64,000 nucleotides of DNA from Mesorhabditis belari (lineage: Eukaryota > Nematoda > Chromadorea > Rhabditida > Rhabditidae). Where the stretch lies: positions 768,501-832,500 of the forward strand of contig CAUEEP010000725.1 in NCBI GenBank assembly GCA_958450365.1. The letters run 5' to 3'. Both the position numbers and the translations under genes were made by a program. This document shows positions 44,040 to 58,400 of this stretch, piece after piece; positions within the stretch are counted from its first letter, which is position 1; each line of letters starts with the position of its first letter. Under the pieces are notes generated by a model. The model did no database searches, was not told the origin of the DNA, and worked only from the letters and a program-made list of their open reading frames with translations.

Positions 44040-44806
44040 ATCTTATTTCCCCTAATACCGTAAAACTTCTAATATGCGTACATGTACGTCAACTTTTAAG
44101 TACTCTCTAGAGTGTAGGTCTATTGGAGCATGTACGTCGGATAGAGCATCTTCTAATATAGGTGCATGCTCTATTCGACGTACATGCTCTAATAGACGTA
44201 CATTCTAGAGGGTACTTGAAAAATAGACGTACATGTACTGAAAGTTTTACAGTAGTAGTGCACCTAGTCGAGCCGAGATGATGACTATTTTACGGTTTTA
44301 AAGTTTTCACAGAAGCTCAACACTCAAATCCCCCACTAGATCTCATCGTCAGCTACATTTTCCGACCCCACAGGTTCTGATATTCTTTATCTCTCCAAAT
44401 TTGGTTCCTTATCTCTCTAGATTTGGTTCCTTATCTCTCCAAATTTGGTTCCTTATCTCTCTAGATTTGGTTCCTTACCTCCACAAATTTGGTTTACTAG
44501 CTCCACAAATTCGGTTCCTTATCTCAGTAAATTTGGTTCCTTATCTCTCTAAATTTGGCTCCTTCTGATAAGCGTTCTGATAAGCACTTTTTGAGATTTC
44601 GAGCGATTTAGGTGGAGCGATTTAGGTGGAGCGATTTAGGTGGAGCGATTTAGGTGGAGCGATTTAGGTGGAGCGATTTAGGTGGAGCGATTTAGGTGGA
44701 GCGATTTAGGTGGAGCGATTTAGGTGGAGCGATTTAGGTGGAGCGATTTAGGTGGAGCGATTTAGGTGGAGCGATTTAAGGTGCACTACTATTAAGGGAA
44801 ATACCG
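44040..44806. mobile_element. MITE family A, copy 6, with nested family H element and internal minisatellites
   Basis: The left end (cttatttcccctaata) is split at TA by 44058-44252 and resumes tagtagtgcacctagtcgag. The core is family A (gttttcacagaagctcaaca). At 44370-44565 an irregular 22-bp array (ttatctctctagatttggttc) interrupts it. At 44600-44775 about thirteen copies of 14 bp (ggagcgatttaggt) are an expansion of the native gagcaatttagg. Right end ctactattaagggaaatacc. Confidence 0.85.
44058..44252. mobile_element. Nested hairpin MITE (family H), copy 2
   Basis: TA-flanked, ends ccgtaaaacttctaatatgc and gtactgaaagttttacag. It occupies the same site and orientation in family A as 31129-31324. 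Confidence 0.85.
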
Positions 44807-45740
44807 TATTTTAACACTGAAAAGCCGTCATCTAAATTTATAGTTGGCATAAAATCCCAAACGAGTCATTTGCATATTTCTCGAGGTTCGATTTCGAACG
44901 AGTTCTGCCTCTAAAAGAAAAGCTTTAGGCTAAGGGTGAACCGTTTGAACGAAGATTTGAAAAAGTTTTCTCAATTTAAGCCATTTCAAAATATTTGACT
45001 CTTTTCTAGTCTTTCCTTGACTAAAGCCTTTTTAGTACAAATCTTTGTACAATGAATTTACTATTATAGCATCAAGTAAAATATCAGGAAATCAATTCCA
45101 AATCACCGTCTTCTTTTTATACAGTAAACATTCTACAAAAGAAGAGCCGGTTCTTCTATTGGAATAAATACGATATTTGAATCTAAATCCCTTAAAATAG
45201 CATACAAAACTTTAAGATATTTCAAAACGTTTCCCCATTTTCTTATCTCTTCTAGACTATCCAAAAAAAGTGCGCCGCAGGTGAAACTGGATCGAAATTT
45301 TGCGAGAGTCTTTTTTCCGAGCTTCCGCTCAACTTTTGCAAGGGTTTTTTTGCAACTAGAACAATAATTTTTCATACTTTTCACAATAAGTAAATATTTA
45401 TCACCAAAACAACCAAAAAAATATACTAAAACCTTCATCTAAAGCTCCAAAAAATGATTTTGATCGAGACGAATCGGATCAGGCAGTTTTCGGTCTGAAA
45501 ATAATCATTTTTAAGAAGATTTGTATTGCATCAAAAGCCAAAGTTGCTTTGTACTTTATGCTGTACTAAATGTACACTCTCTGGCACTTGCTTTCTCGAG
45601 TATATTAGAAAATAGGGTCCTAGAAATCGAGGTTTTACTCTAACACAAAGTATAGGACTTACTGCATTAAATCTATAAAATAAATAGATCAAATTTCCTT
45701 AACTAACATTGTCAAACAGCTACAGAAGTCAAAAATGAGC

Positions 45741-46400
45741 TACCGTAAATACTGTAATAGTACCCCACTCCCATAATGACGGTGCGGAGTTTCGCGTAGT
45801 CTAGCTTTGAACGAGTTTTTCTCGACACTGGTTTACGCTACAATGCTCACATAGGTATCAAAAAATAGCCCTGAATTTCAGCTATTTTTTGATATCTAAA
45901 CGCAAATTGTAGCATAAACCAGTATCGAGAAAAACTTGTTCAAAGCTAGACTACCGTATTTATTCTAATAAACGCCCCCCCTCGACCAACTTTAGATGCC
46001 TCGTCCTCAGCCTGATTTTATGATATTTTTATGTTTAATATACCAAAAGATAGAAGGCATTAAGGACTATCTTTTGGTATATTAAATATATAAATATCTC
46101 AAAATGGAGCTGAGAACGAGGCGTCTAAAGTTGGTCGAGGGGATCCTCTAATAAATGCCCCCTCGACCAACTTCAGATGCCTCGTTCTCAGCTCCATTTT
46201 GAGATATTTATATATTTAATATACGAAAAGATAGTCCTTAATGCCTTCTATCTTTTGGTATATTAAACGTAAAAATATCTCAAAATGGGACTGAGAACGA
46301 GGCGTCTAAAGTTGTTCGAGGGGAGTGGCGTTTATTATAATAAATACGATATGCAACACTGCGCATCGTCATTATTGGAGTAGGGCACTATTACAGTATT
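45741..46400. mobile_element. MITE family C (ACCGTAAATACTGTAATAGTACCCCA ends), copy 1, interrupted
   Basis: Left end taccgtaaatactgtaatag, right end cactattacagtattcaaat. It is palindromic around atcaaaaaatagccctgaat. Interrupted at a TA in gactatgcaac by 45954-46349. Other copies: 46420-46693 and 58757-59031; an isolated end (ttacagtatttacggtag) lies at 53039. Confidence 0.8.
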
Positions 46401-49400
46401 CAAATACATTCAAATAACCTACCGTAAATACTGTAATAGTACCCCATCCCCCTCTCGTACAGTCGCGTAGTCGCAAAAGTTTTTTAGTATTTAATTTTTT
46501 TGCAAAGCACCCGTACTTTCAAAAAATGTGTCTTTGGTATCAAAAAAAAGCCCTGAATTTCAGCTATTTTTTGATATCTAAGCGCGCATTGTAGCATAAA
46601 CCAGTGTCGAGAAAAACGCGTCCAAAGCTAGACTACGCAACACTTCGCACCGTCATTATGGGGGTGGGCTACTATTACAGTATTTACGGTAGCTTTTTGT
46701 CAGTAGCCACTCATTTTTGGCTAAACCATTCTCTTAAATTAAATCCATGATTGACGAATCAAATACTCAAATAATCAGTTTCAAAAGACACGAAAAAGCT
46801 CAAAACGCCTCTCTAAAGATAACAAAACAAGAAGTTTGTCTAAGGCTGACTAATCAAATAGACTTATTGCTTAAATTTGATACTAGATGATGAAAAAACT
46901 CACTTCTCCTTCTCAGCTGTTTTCTCTGGTGTCTTCTCCGGTGTCTTCGTCTTCTCAGCCGATTGTTCAGGTGTTTTCTCAACTCGTTTCTCAGCCGGCT
47001 TCTCCTTTTGCTTTTCAGCTGGCTTAGCTGAAGCTTTCGGTTTCTCAGCCGGCTTTGGAAGCGGTTTTGCAGGTTTAGCTGCTGGCTTTGCCTTTGAAGC
47101 AGGTTTTCCAGCTGGCTTCGCTTTTGGCTTTACAGCAGACTTGCTTGCTGGCTTAGCAGCTGGCTTTACAGTTGGCTTTACAGCTGGCTTCACAACCGGC
47201 TTCTCCACCTTCCCGACCGCTTTCTCCGCAAAAGCCAACAGCAAATCTTCAATATGTTTCAAACGAACATCCACCTGTGTCAACTTTTCTTGTACCTCTT
47301 TTGACAAAACCGCAGCCGGTGCTGGAGTAGCTTCCTCCCTTTTCTCTTCATCTTGCGGTTTTTGGTCTGATTCCGTTTCCACTCTTGATTTCCCTCCACC
47401 AACAACTGTCGTCACTTTGGTCACAATTTTTGTGACAACTTTCTGTTCACCGTCATCTTTCTTCTTGTTCTTTTTATTCTTCTTCCCCTTCTTCTTTTTT
47501 CCATCTTCATCCTCATCTTCGTCTTTGTCTTTTTTGTCCTTCTTGTTCTTTTTATTTTTCTTGTCCTTATCCTCATCCTTGTCATCCTTGTCATCTTCGT
47601 CTTTCTTATCCTTTTCCTTGTCATCATCTTTGTCACCTTTATCTTCCTTGTCCTTCTTGTCCTTCTTGTCCTTATCCTCATCTTTGTCACCTTTATCTTT
47701 CTTGTCCTTCTTGTCCTTTTTATCTTTCTTTTTCTTATCCTCCTTTTCATCCTTATCTTCCTTGTCCTTGTCGTTATCTTTGACTTTCTCATCACCCTCC
47801 TTCTCATCCTTCTTCTTGTCACCCTTGTCCTTCATCTCAACCTCAGCCTTGCCATCCTTCTTCTTGTCATCCTTGTCCTTCATCTCAACCTCAGCCTTGC
47901 CATCCTTCTCTTCCTTCTCTTCTCCATCATCCTTCTCATCCTCCTTTTCCGTCTTCTTGTCCTTCTTGTGCTTCTTATCCTTCTTGTGCTTCTTGTCCTT
48001 CTTATGTTTCTTGTTCTTCTTTTTCTCCTTATCTTCATCCTCTTCCGATTCCGACGACTCTTTACTCTCTTTCTTTTCTTTTTTCTCTTCCTTCTTTTTC
48101 GGTTCTTCTTTTTCTTTCACAGCTACTCCTTTCACAGCTTCTCCTTTCACAGCTTCTCCTTTCGCAGCTTCTCCTTTCGCAGCTTCTCCTTTCGCAGCTT
48201 CTCCTTTCACAGGCGGCTTTCCACCATCAGCCTCTGGGTGTGCTGGCTTCTTATCTTTCTTGGCCACCTCAACACCCTTGGGTTTCTCCTCTTTCTTGGC
48301 TTCAGCTGGTTTCTCCTCTTTCTTGGCTTCAGCTGGTTTCTCCTCCTTACCTTTGGGTTCATCTTTTTTAACCTGTTCAGGCTTCACCTCATCTTTCTTG
48401 GGATCTTGCTTCTTATCATCCTTTTTCGGCTCTTCCTTTCCCTTTGCTTCTGGTTTTTTCTCATCTTTCGGCACTTCTTTACCCTGAGGCTTCTCATCCT
48501 TCTTTGGCTCATCCTTAACCCCAGGTTTCTCAGGTTCTTTACCCTTTGGCTTTTCTTCTTTCTTTACCTCTTCTGGCTTCTTATCATCTTTCTTTGATTC
48601 TTTAGCTTTCTTTGGTTCTTCAGCCTTCTTTGGTTCTTCAACTTTCTTTGGTTCTTCAGCTTTCTTTGGTTCTTCAGCTTTCTTTGATTCTTCAGCTTTC
48701 TTTGGTTCTTTAGCCTTCTTTGGTTCTTCAGGCTTCTCATCCTTCTTTGGCTCATCCTTAACCTCAGATTTCTCAGGTTCTTTACCCTTTGGCTTTTCAT
48801 CTTTCTTTACCTCTTCTGGCTTCTTATCATCTTTCTTTGGTTCTTCAGCCTTCTTTGGTTCGTCAGCCTTCTTTGATTCTTCAGCTTTCTTTGGTTCTTC
48901 AGCTTTCTTTGGTTCGTCAGCCTTCTTTGATTCTTCAGCTTTCTTTGGTTCGTCAGCCTTCTTTGGTTCTTCAGCTTTCTTTGGTTTCTCTTTTGGCTCC
49001 TCTTTCTTCGGTTCATCCTTCGTTTTCTCGGGATCACAATCAGGTTCAACACAGCACAAATCCTTCAAGAATCCCACCGGTTTTCCGGAATCCGAAAAGT
49101 CGGCGTTCGTCTCAGATGCTTCCTAGAAATGGAAGTTATTGAAAACTAAAATAACCTTCAACAACTTTTGTCAGTAAAATATTATATTTGACTAGAAATG
49201 CAGATTTATTCAAACCACTTACAAAGCAATCATTCAGCTTATTGACTCTTTCATCTTTCTCCAATTTCGTTATCGTTTTCTCGCCACAACCACAACCTTT
49301 CGTCTTCACATGGCTAGCCGGAGAGTCGCCAGATTGACTAGAATTTCAAAGGGTTTTAAGCTAAATGGTAAAGAAAGAAAGAGGTAAAGTCAAAGGGTAA

Positions 49401-52400
49401 AGAACCTGAGAAGTTATACCGATTTTTAGCAGTTAAAAGTTAAAAATTTGATTAAATCGTTCCTAAAACCCACGGTGCTTCCAGTGCGATCGCTCGACAG
49501 AATCCACAATCACCACAATCAACATCTTGTGCCTATAAAATGATGAAAAACCGGTTTTTTTTTGCCTTCATTTGATGCAATACAAATTCTAAGCGCTGGT
49601 TAACGCTAAAAATATGTATTATAACTCAAAAAATCACCCATCTTCTCTACTTTCATTCGATATTAAAGTGAGCAGAAAGAAATGTACTGATGTCGAGATA
49701 TGAGCGGTTCTTTCAGTGTAAACTTAGACTACACGACGCTCCTATAGGTGGGTGCTTCTATTAGAGCTTTTACGATAATTGCGTGATCGAAAATTGGTAA
49801 TTTTAAAAATATTGAAAAATGAGCACATAAAGAAAACCGCTAAACGGATTATTCTAAATTTTGGCTGTAGACTTAATTCTTTGTGCGCTATCTCACCAAC
49901 CTTGAATTAATTGAGAAAATAAACTTTATCAAAATGAATCCAAGCCCACAAGCAAAGCTAATAATAAGCCAAAAGTATGTTTAACTAATAGAAGCCCCAA
50001 TAGGAGCGTCGTGTAGTCTAAGTTTACTCTCAAACAAACGCTCATATCTTGACACCAATACGCTTCTTTCTGCGCACTTTGATATCAAATTAAAGTAGAT
50101 CTAGAGCTATGCACTGCTCTATTCTGCTCTAGTAGCAGTAGTACAATTGTAAAAGTCAAGTTTAATATAAGTATGAAAAAGGAGAAATCAAATATTGTAC
50201 TAAATCGTGCACGCTTCATTTCATTATCTAAATGAGTCTCAAACTATCAAATATCAAACAATTTCTTTTATTATAAATGTTTACCCTTTACTTTTTGTTA
50301 TTTTTAACAAATTTTTAGTATTTTAGAATACCGTAAATACTCTAATAGAAGCCCCTATGGGAAGTCGCGTAGTCCAAGTCTTTACTCTCAAACAAACGCT
50401 CATATCTCGACATCAGTACTTTTCTTTCTGCTCACTTTGATATCAAATTAAAGTAGAGAAGATGGGTGATTTTTTGAGATATAACACATATTTTTAGCAT
50501 TAACCAGCGCTCAGAAAACATTATTGAAAAATGATGAAAAATCGCCGTTTTTTGCGACTTTTCAACCATGTTTTCTAAGCGCTAGTTAAAGCTGAAAATC
50601 TGTGTTATGTCTCAAAAAATCATCCATCCTCTCTACTTTAATTTGACGCACAGAAACAAACGTAGAAACGCGCAGAAACAAACGTACTGGTGCCAAGATA
50701 TGAGTGTTTGTTTAAGAGTCAAGACTTAGACTACACGACGCTCCTATTGGGGCTTCTATTAGAGTATTTACTGTAGTCTATCTATTTTGGTATCTAGATC
50801 AATAACTAATCAATTAAAAGATCGGATAAGGGCAGAATTACAATAGTTTTCAAGAGAAGAAGTTGAGAAAATTTTAAGAGAACACGTTTTAGAAAAATTT
50901 AAAAAAAGCAGAAATGCTCTTTATTTTTTACAGAATTTTACCCACTCAAAAACCCTTAGATTCAATTAAAATTAGACAAAAGATCGATTACTTACGCTTG
51001 CTTTTGGCAAACAAATCAATGTGGTCAAGGCTTGGTTACGAAATAAAAGCTGAAATTGTAATCTGACCTCTTTTTCTCCAGTCAACTTCTGCTTACAAGT
51101 GATGGCAATGGATAAGCCGAGAAAGGCAAGGAAAATGAATGGTTTCAGCATTTTGGGAATGCTTGAGGAACCGTTCTTGTTGTCAGTTCACTTATAGATT
51201 ACTGCTTGACCCGCCCTGATTGTCTCTATATACCACTTTTTGCATATTCGATGATTACGAGTCTGGAACGAGATTGAAAAGAGAAAAAGACAAAGACGAA
51301 AGAAAAACTGAAAGTGTTTCGACCTCTAAATGACTGGGGGAAAAGCCATGACACCCATTGTTTAAGAATTGATTTACTTAGGAAAAACTTGATGTAAAAG
51401 AAACAGTTATGGTCATTTAGTGGTAAAGTTATCAAAGAAAAGAAAAGGTTTTTGATTTTGATGAGATTGGAAAAAGTTGTTGATCGTAATGAGCTGTACA
51501 ATCATAGACAAAAGTCTTTTGGTTTTTAGAAGTTTATTCTTTGTATATCTTGATCCAAATCTGACCAATTTGCAAACGGTTAAAAGATTTTAATCAAATT
51601 CTAATTTTAACATTACAAAAAGATCGATTTAACAATTTATCAGGTGTCATAAACTTTTTAAAAAACAAAAATTGAGCCAAAAATTGATGGACAGTCTTTT
51701 GGAATTGATGGACAGAAAAACATATGAAAATCAATACTTAGTAGCCGCAATTACTGCTTGAATTCTCCTTGGCATGCTGTCAACCGGATCACGTAGAATT
51801 TAGGCTCCAATAGTTGTCCAGACTCGACGGATGAAGTACCAAAGCTCCACTTTTGATCCGAAGAGTTTCCCCTTCAATTTCGACTTCACAAACGCCCACA
51901 AGTTCTCGATCACATTCAAATCAGGACTATAGCGAGGAGCAGACACAAGTTGAACACGGTTTGCTTTGAACCATCCTGGCACCAGAGCCGTTCCTCCATT
52001 GTTCCTTCAGAGCCGAGTCGAACACGGCGTCCCATCAGCAGCTGTGACTTGTGGCACGGGACATTGTCCTGGTACAACAACCAACCTTGGCCCGTTTGCG
52101 GTCGAAATTTGTGGTCGAAAAACGAAAACGAAAACAGTTTAAAACTTTTTAATAAAACAAAAATTGAGCCAAAAATTGCTGGACAAAAGTCTTTTAACAT
52201 TCGCGGTTTCTTCGAGAGATTTTCTGTTTTTCCTATCGATTTCTGGTTGCTAACTCTGATTTTTTAGATGCCCGACGCCTACTTATCAACTCCGGACAAG
52301 GAGAAAATCGTTGAAGCTCGAAAAAATGGAATGTCTAGAAAAGCCGTCGCTGAGCTCTTCCTCTGTACCGAAACAACTGTATCGCTTGTTGTCTCCAGGG

Positions 52401-55400
52401 CCAAACTCGCGGGAAACGTGTGCATCAAAAAGTGGACGTCTACCAGTTACCACTTTACGAGAAGACAATGCGCTCATTCTGGCCCACAAGAAGAACCCAA
52501 ATCTGAATGCCTCTAATGGCGTGGTGAAGCAACAATTTAACAAAGAAATTTCTCGAAAAACAGGGAGTCGACGCCTGATTCACGCTGGTTTGATGACTAG
52601 AAGGGCCGCCAAGAAATCTCTGATGGTAGCTAAGCACCGGAAGCTTCGTCTCAAGTTTGATAAGAAGTATCAAAGTTGGTTGTCGCACGATTGGGCCAAT
52701 GCCCGGCGCCTACTTATCAACTCCGGACAAGAACAGGGACAAATCTATTAGAGGACAAATCCATCCGGACAAATTAGAGATAATAAACTCTTTAAATCTT
52801 TTAACCGACCAAAAAATTTAGCTTTGGATTTTCTCGTCCCTCCATTTAGGTACATCAACAATAATCCAAATAACAATATTTATATCAACGTTCAACATAT
52901 ACCCGAAAACAAACATTAGTAAAAAGAAGACCCGCATAACAGCTAAAGTTTCAAAAGTTTAGCAATAAATCGCAATATCCTATCTCATACAGAAGGAGCC
53001 CCACCAGTGGGCCCCACCAGGGGGCCCCGGGGTTTCAATTACAGTATTTACGGTAGTTTAGGAAATTTTGCCTTAAAAACATTAAAAAAAAGCAAACCCC
53101 TTCATCGACAACTAATTTGGCTAACACTTCGGGTGCCATATATCCAAAAGTGCCAACTGGTTGCCCCGGGATGGTTTGTCTTTGAAAACTCTTTCACTAT
53201 ACCAAAATCTCCGATCTTGACAATGTGATCTCGAGTCAGGAAAATGCTGGGAAAAAAAACTTTATTTGAATCTTTGTAAAGAAACTTTGCCGATTTAATG
53301 TCCCGATGCACTTTTTTCTTCTGAAAAAGGTACACTAACGCGTAAAATATTTCTTCAGCCCATTTTGCAATTGTCGCAATTGAGTAGATGAGTCGGATTT
53401 GGACCAAGATATACAAAGGACAATCTTCTAAAAACCAACGTTTTGACTTTTAGCTAAAGACTTTTGTCCATGACTGTAAAATTTGAATTGTATAAGTTAA
53501 GCAAAAAATCTGAAAAAGTATTTGGATCGACTGTTCAAATCATACATTGTTCATTCTTTTGAGTCGGTTTAGTTGCCCAAGCGATTGCCTTAGATCCAGC
53601 GCAGTTTTGCCAAAAGAGCTGCGTTTATCGAAGCAGGGAATGCCTGTATTTTCGTAATTGCATGGCATTCGGTGCATGGTTTTTAGCGTAGCAATGAACT
53701 GAAATGTATCACTTTCTTTTTTTGGTTTAATTACCTAAATCTTGATGGATTTGGTGATGGAATTACATTTTTTAAAAGCACAACAAGTCTTCAATGTTTG
53801 CTTTTACTATTTTTACTGTAAGATTGAGATTTGAATCTTTTATTTCCAATAAATGATTCAAATTTCATAAAACGCATAAGAAAAGCTGAGAGAATATAAA
53901 TGGGAAGAATTTGGAGACGAATTTGGAGACGAACGGAGATTCTTGGCTTTTTTAAATTCTGGGTAAGCTTGAATAGTCGTCTGAAAAAAGAAAATTACTA
54001 AACTGCTTCATATATTTATAGCTCAACCTATAGATTTCTTAACACGTTCGGGACGATTCGGTCCACCGGTGGACGAAGGCCGTCTGGCCCCTGGAACGAT
54101 TCGGTCCACCGGTGGACGAAGGCCGTCTGGCCCCTGGGACGATTCGGTCCACCGGTGGACGAAGGCCGTCTGGCCCCTGGGACGATTCGGTCCACCGGTG
54201 GACGAAGGCCGTCTGGCCCCTGGGACGATTCGGTCCACCGGTGGACGAAATTGTGGTCCACCGGACGAAATCCCTCCCGCCCCAGAGACAGACGCTCTAC
54301 CGACTGCGTTATAGAAGACCTTTATTGCGCGTATCCCAGTAAAACGGCCTTTTTGGGATAAAGTCTTATCAAAAAATGATGTTGATATGAAATGTTCATC
54401 TAGCTGAGCTCCATCCAATAAAATCGTGGAAAACAGACCATTGGAGAAAGAGAAATGCGGCGTTTTGTCTCACGAGCCAAAAAGAGCCGATATCTTTTTG
54501 AGGCAGCAATATTTTCAAAATCTGATTAGAGATTCGGATTCCGCATGAAATTTTACATATAGGAGGTGTATTTCGGGGCTAATAGCTTTGCGAGACACCC
54601 CTCGTCCACTGGGGTGTTGAGAACAGATTTTTGCTCTTTCAACTCACAGAAATCACAGTTTTTTTTGATAAAATAAGTTTCCTTACATAATTTTAAGTAA
54701 ACTTGACTTAATTCTAGAGTCTAAATCGATTTTTAATCGATAATTCAATAGATTTAAACTATTTTCCTTTTTCCTTAGTCCTCTTTGTCATGCCTTCAAG
54801 CTATTTGTGCTGGTAAAGCTGAAATTGTTCCCATTTTCAGTTTTAAATTCAAATTTTTCCAAATTCACATTCTAATTCGTCTCATTTGCATAAAATTTCC
54901 AGTAAATTTGAATTTTTCTTCAACAATTCCCTTTTAAAATCTCCGCCAATCCTTTTAGACATTTAAAAGCCAAAAAATCTTGTCTTTCCAAGCCACACAA
55001 ACCTCATTTTTCTTCAAGTAAACACTTGAAATCACAGCTCATTTTTGCCCATCCCTTTCCCTCATAAAAATCCCTTATGATGTTCCTTTTTGAAAATTCC
55101 CGAAACAATTCGATCATTCAAACCATTGGAGAAAGAGAAATGCGGCGTTTTGTCTCACGAGCCAAAAAGAGCCGATATCTTTTTGAGGCAGCAATATTTT
55201 CAAAATCTGATTAGAGATTCGGATTCCGCATGAAATTTTACATATAGGAGGTGTATTTCGGGGCTAATAGCTTTTCGAGACACCCCTCGTCCACTGGGGC
55301 AGTAACGCAAAATAACGCCTCGTCGCGAATGTGTTAAAAACTGTTTTTTAAAAGATTTTGTTAAAGGTTTCAAAATAGAAAAGGTGTTATTTTAATAGTA

Positions 55401-58400
55401 TTAGATTGGAAAGAAAGTTCTAGGGAAAAGTTTGCACTGTAATTTCTCAAAAAACCAAGCCATCAATTCTTCCCAGATCTTTTGATAAACTTAACTATAT
55501 GATTTAACTACAACTTTACACATAGGTCTTTAAAGCTACAGTAAACTAAAGTAAAAAGCTTACAGTAGTACTGTTACAGTACACTTAGCTACTCAACATG
55601 TAGCAGAACAGTACAAAGCCTAATGGGAAATACAAAGCGAAAATACAACTGTGCAAAGTTTAATGTCATTTTCATCAAAAACCATACCCCATTTTTCGAT
55701 GGCTCGGGACCGCGATTTGAATGACAGAATGGAAGAGTGAATGGAGAATAATTGAAGAGTGAATGGGGATATGAATTCGTTGTTTAAATGCAAAGTTTGA
55801 TCTTAATCTTACTTTCGCTTCACTTTAATATTTCGCTTTCTTCTTGCATGGTTTATTCGACAGATTAAAATACAATAAGAAATTGTGCTGAATCTCTTCA
55901 TAGATTGATTTTTGTGGAGTCCGTTGAGCACCTCAATACAATCTTATTTCAAAAGCGATTTTCCTGGAGCTGGTCAAGCCTAATTGAGAACAAAAACTTA
56001 AGTATAATAATCAATTTCTTAAAAATGATGTTTTACAAATGATTTTGACCTATGAAGTTTTCGATGGGAGGCTTTAATAGCGAGATTTTGAGAGCCTAAA
56101 AGCATGCAGCGATGGCCGAGTGGTTAAGGCGTTTGACTCGAAATCAAATGGGCTCTGCCCGCGTAGGTTCGAATCCTGCTCGCTGCGAAAACTTTTGTAT
56201 TTTTGTCTTTCTATCTTTCTAATCTATTCTAATCCTATCTTTCTTATCTAACATTTTTAAATCTTCTATTAAATCTGAAAGCTTTGGAATTTTAAATTCA
56301 AAAGCCGCTTTTGCATTTTGCATTTTGTGATTTTGTCAAGAAACAGAAGCAAAGTCAAATTTTAACTTCAAATTTGTAGTTTTTCCTGATAAACTTGTTA
56401 TTTTTGACTAGAATTACCTTAACCTGACTTACCGGTTTAAAGAATTTTGCTCAATAATGATTCTTCAGGATTTATTTCAGAGATTAGCACCGAGATTTCC
56501 TGAGATTTCATTGTGGATTTATTGTGGATTCATTCATGGACTAAAACAACTTATTCTTTGTGTGAAACAAGTACAGGGTGACCAGGAATAACGTTGCGGC
56601 CTAATTTAGCCTATTTTTTTTAAATCCAAAAAGATTTTGTAACAGAAACAATTTTTTATTAACAACATGTAAGCATAAAATCTACTTTTCATATAAAGAG
56701 AGCATAAAATCTACTTTTCTTCAAAGTGACCACCTTTGGCCCAGATGCAGAGCCTCAAACGCTTGATTAAGTTTTCGGCGATGGACCGCAGCTCGGCCGG
56801 AGTGGTTCGATCCCACTCCCTGGGCAACGATCGCTTAAGAGCCTCCAAACTTTTGTGGGGTTTTGCACAAGCCCTTGCCTCCAAAATTGACCAAACACTG
56901 TAGTCCAACGGATTGAGATCGCACGAATACGGAGGCCATTCCTGGGCCGAGATGAAATCCGGAAAGTTTGTCCTACACCAGTCCTGTGTGGATTTGGCTC
57001 GATTAGAAGGAGCGGAGTCTTGTTGGAAGGTCCAAAATCCGTTACCAAAATGCTATTGAGCTCATGGAAGCAAAACATCCTCAGAAAACAGGATTCGCTC
57101 CCAGTGTGGAGGTTGCGGCCCACTTGAGAAGCCCTCCATCTTTCGGTTTTTTGTCCCCTTGGATGAAGATTGGCCCATTTTTGACCATGTCGAACCGATT
57201 CCGGCCCCGTCTGTCGAGCGATCCTCTGAGACCTTGGATTCGGTCACGCGCTTCTGAATCACTTGCGATTTCTGGAGGTGTTGACTGTTCTTTTCCCCCC
57301 CCCCCCCTCCAAGCCCTTTATCTTAATCGCTTTTGGCGATGAGAAATACGTACAATTGCGCGATCGCACTCACGCATTGACCTTGACGATGAAGCTCCAG
57401 AATGGCATATCCTTTGTTTGTCATCCTATAAAAAAATGAATAAACTTGAAACAAAGTAAAACAACAAAGAAACTAATCAAAACAATCACAGAGAATAAGT
57501 TAAAAATAAATTTTTCTCCCAAAATTGAAACTTTGAGGATTTTAGGCTGCCGAAAATCCCGCAACGTTATTTCTGGTCACCCTGTAGAAGTGATCAATCT
57601 TCAATTTTTCCAAAGATTTATTCAATTTGCTTTCTCGTGGCTCTATTTCGGGCTCTATTTCGGGCCATTCTCCCAACAGTTCAAGGGGATTGAGAGATAA
57701 TGGAAGAAGGATTTCCAAGATCTTCAAGAGATTCAAGAGATTGTAAAAACTCTGAATGCTTTTGTATTTTTGATACAAAGAGACTTTACCTTTTGAAAAT
57801 ACTTCATTTCTAACCAATTTTTGTCTTTTGAAACGGAAATTATCGATTGTATTCATCGAAAACTTGATTTTTGCTTTTTTTGTTTGTTTAGAAACGTCGT
57901 TGGTTTGTTTTTTTTTATTACTTTTGTAGATTTGAATTGTTTACCGAATTAGATTGCTTTTTCTTTCATTTGTGAAAGATATTTGATTCATTTGATTCAT
58001 TTAAACATTTGTTTCCTTTCAATAAATCTTTATTTCTCTGAATAGCCAAAAAAAACAACTCAACAATTAGCTAAAATTCGAGAAATTTTTGCTAAATTGA
58101 CAAAAAGAAAAATCAAAACTTTGTCTAATAGAGAAACAATGATCATTTCTACTTCAAAAAGATCAATAAAAAAGAAAACTAAATGAATTTTTGGGTGAAA
58201 CAAAAGGAAAAATAACATTTTACCCATTTTGATATGTTTTTGTTTATATATAGAAAAGAAAATAAACAGTTTTTGAAAGTGATACCGCGTATTCTCCAAA
58301 GAGGAAAAAGGAGGACCTGGAAAATGCACAAAGAATGAAAAAAGAGAGAAAAGAGGACACCGAATTGTGCAGATTGTTTCTACCGGGGTTTTGTTTGAGA

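Larger units (their letters stand above)
43638..46899. other. Intergenic region of MITEs between the two paralogs
   Basis: It contains family A/H composite (44040-44806), family C copies (45741-46400, 46420-46693) with a nested hairpin, and a 101-codon minus ORF (45133-45438) with no support beyond openness. A candidate last exon of the 844-aa gene is at 45482-45494. Confidence 0.5.
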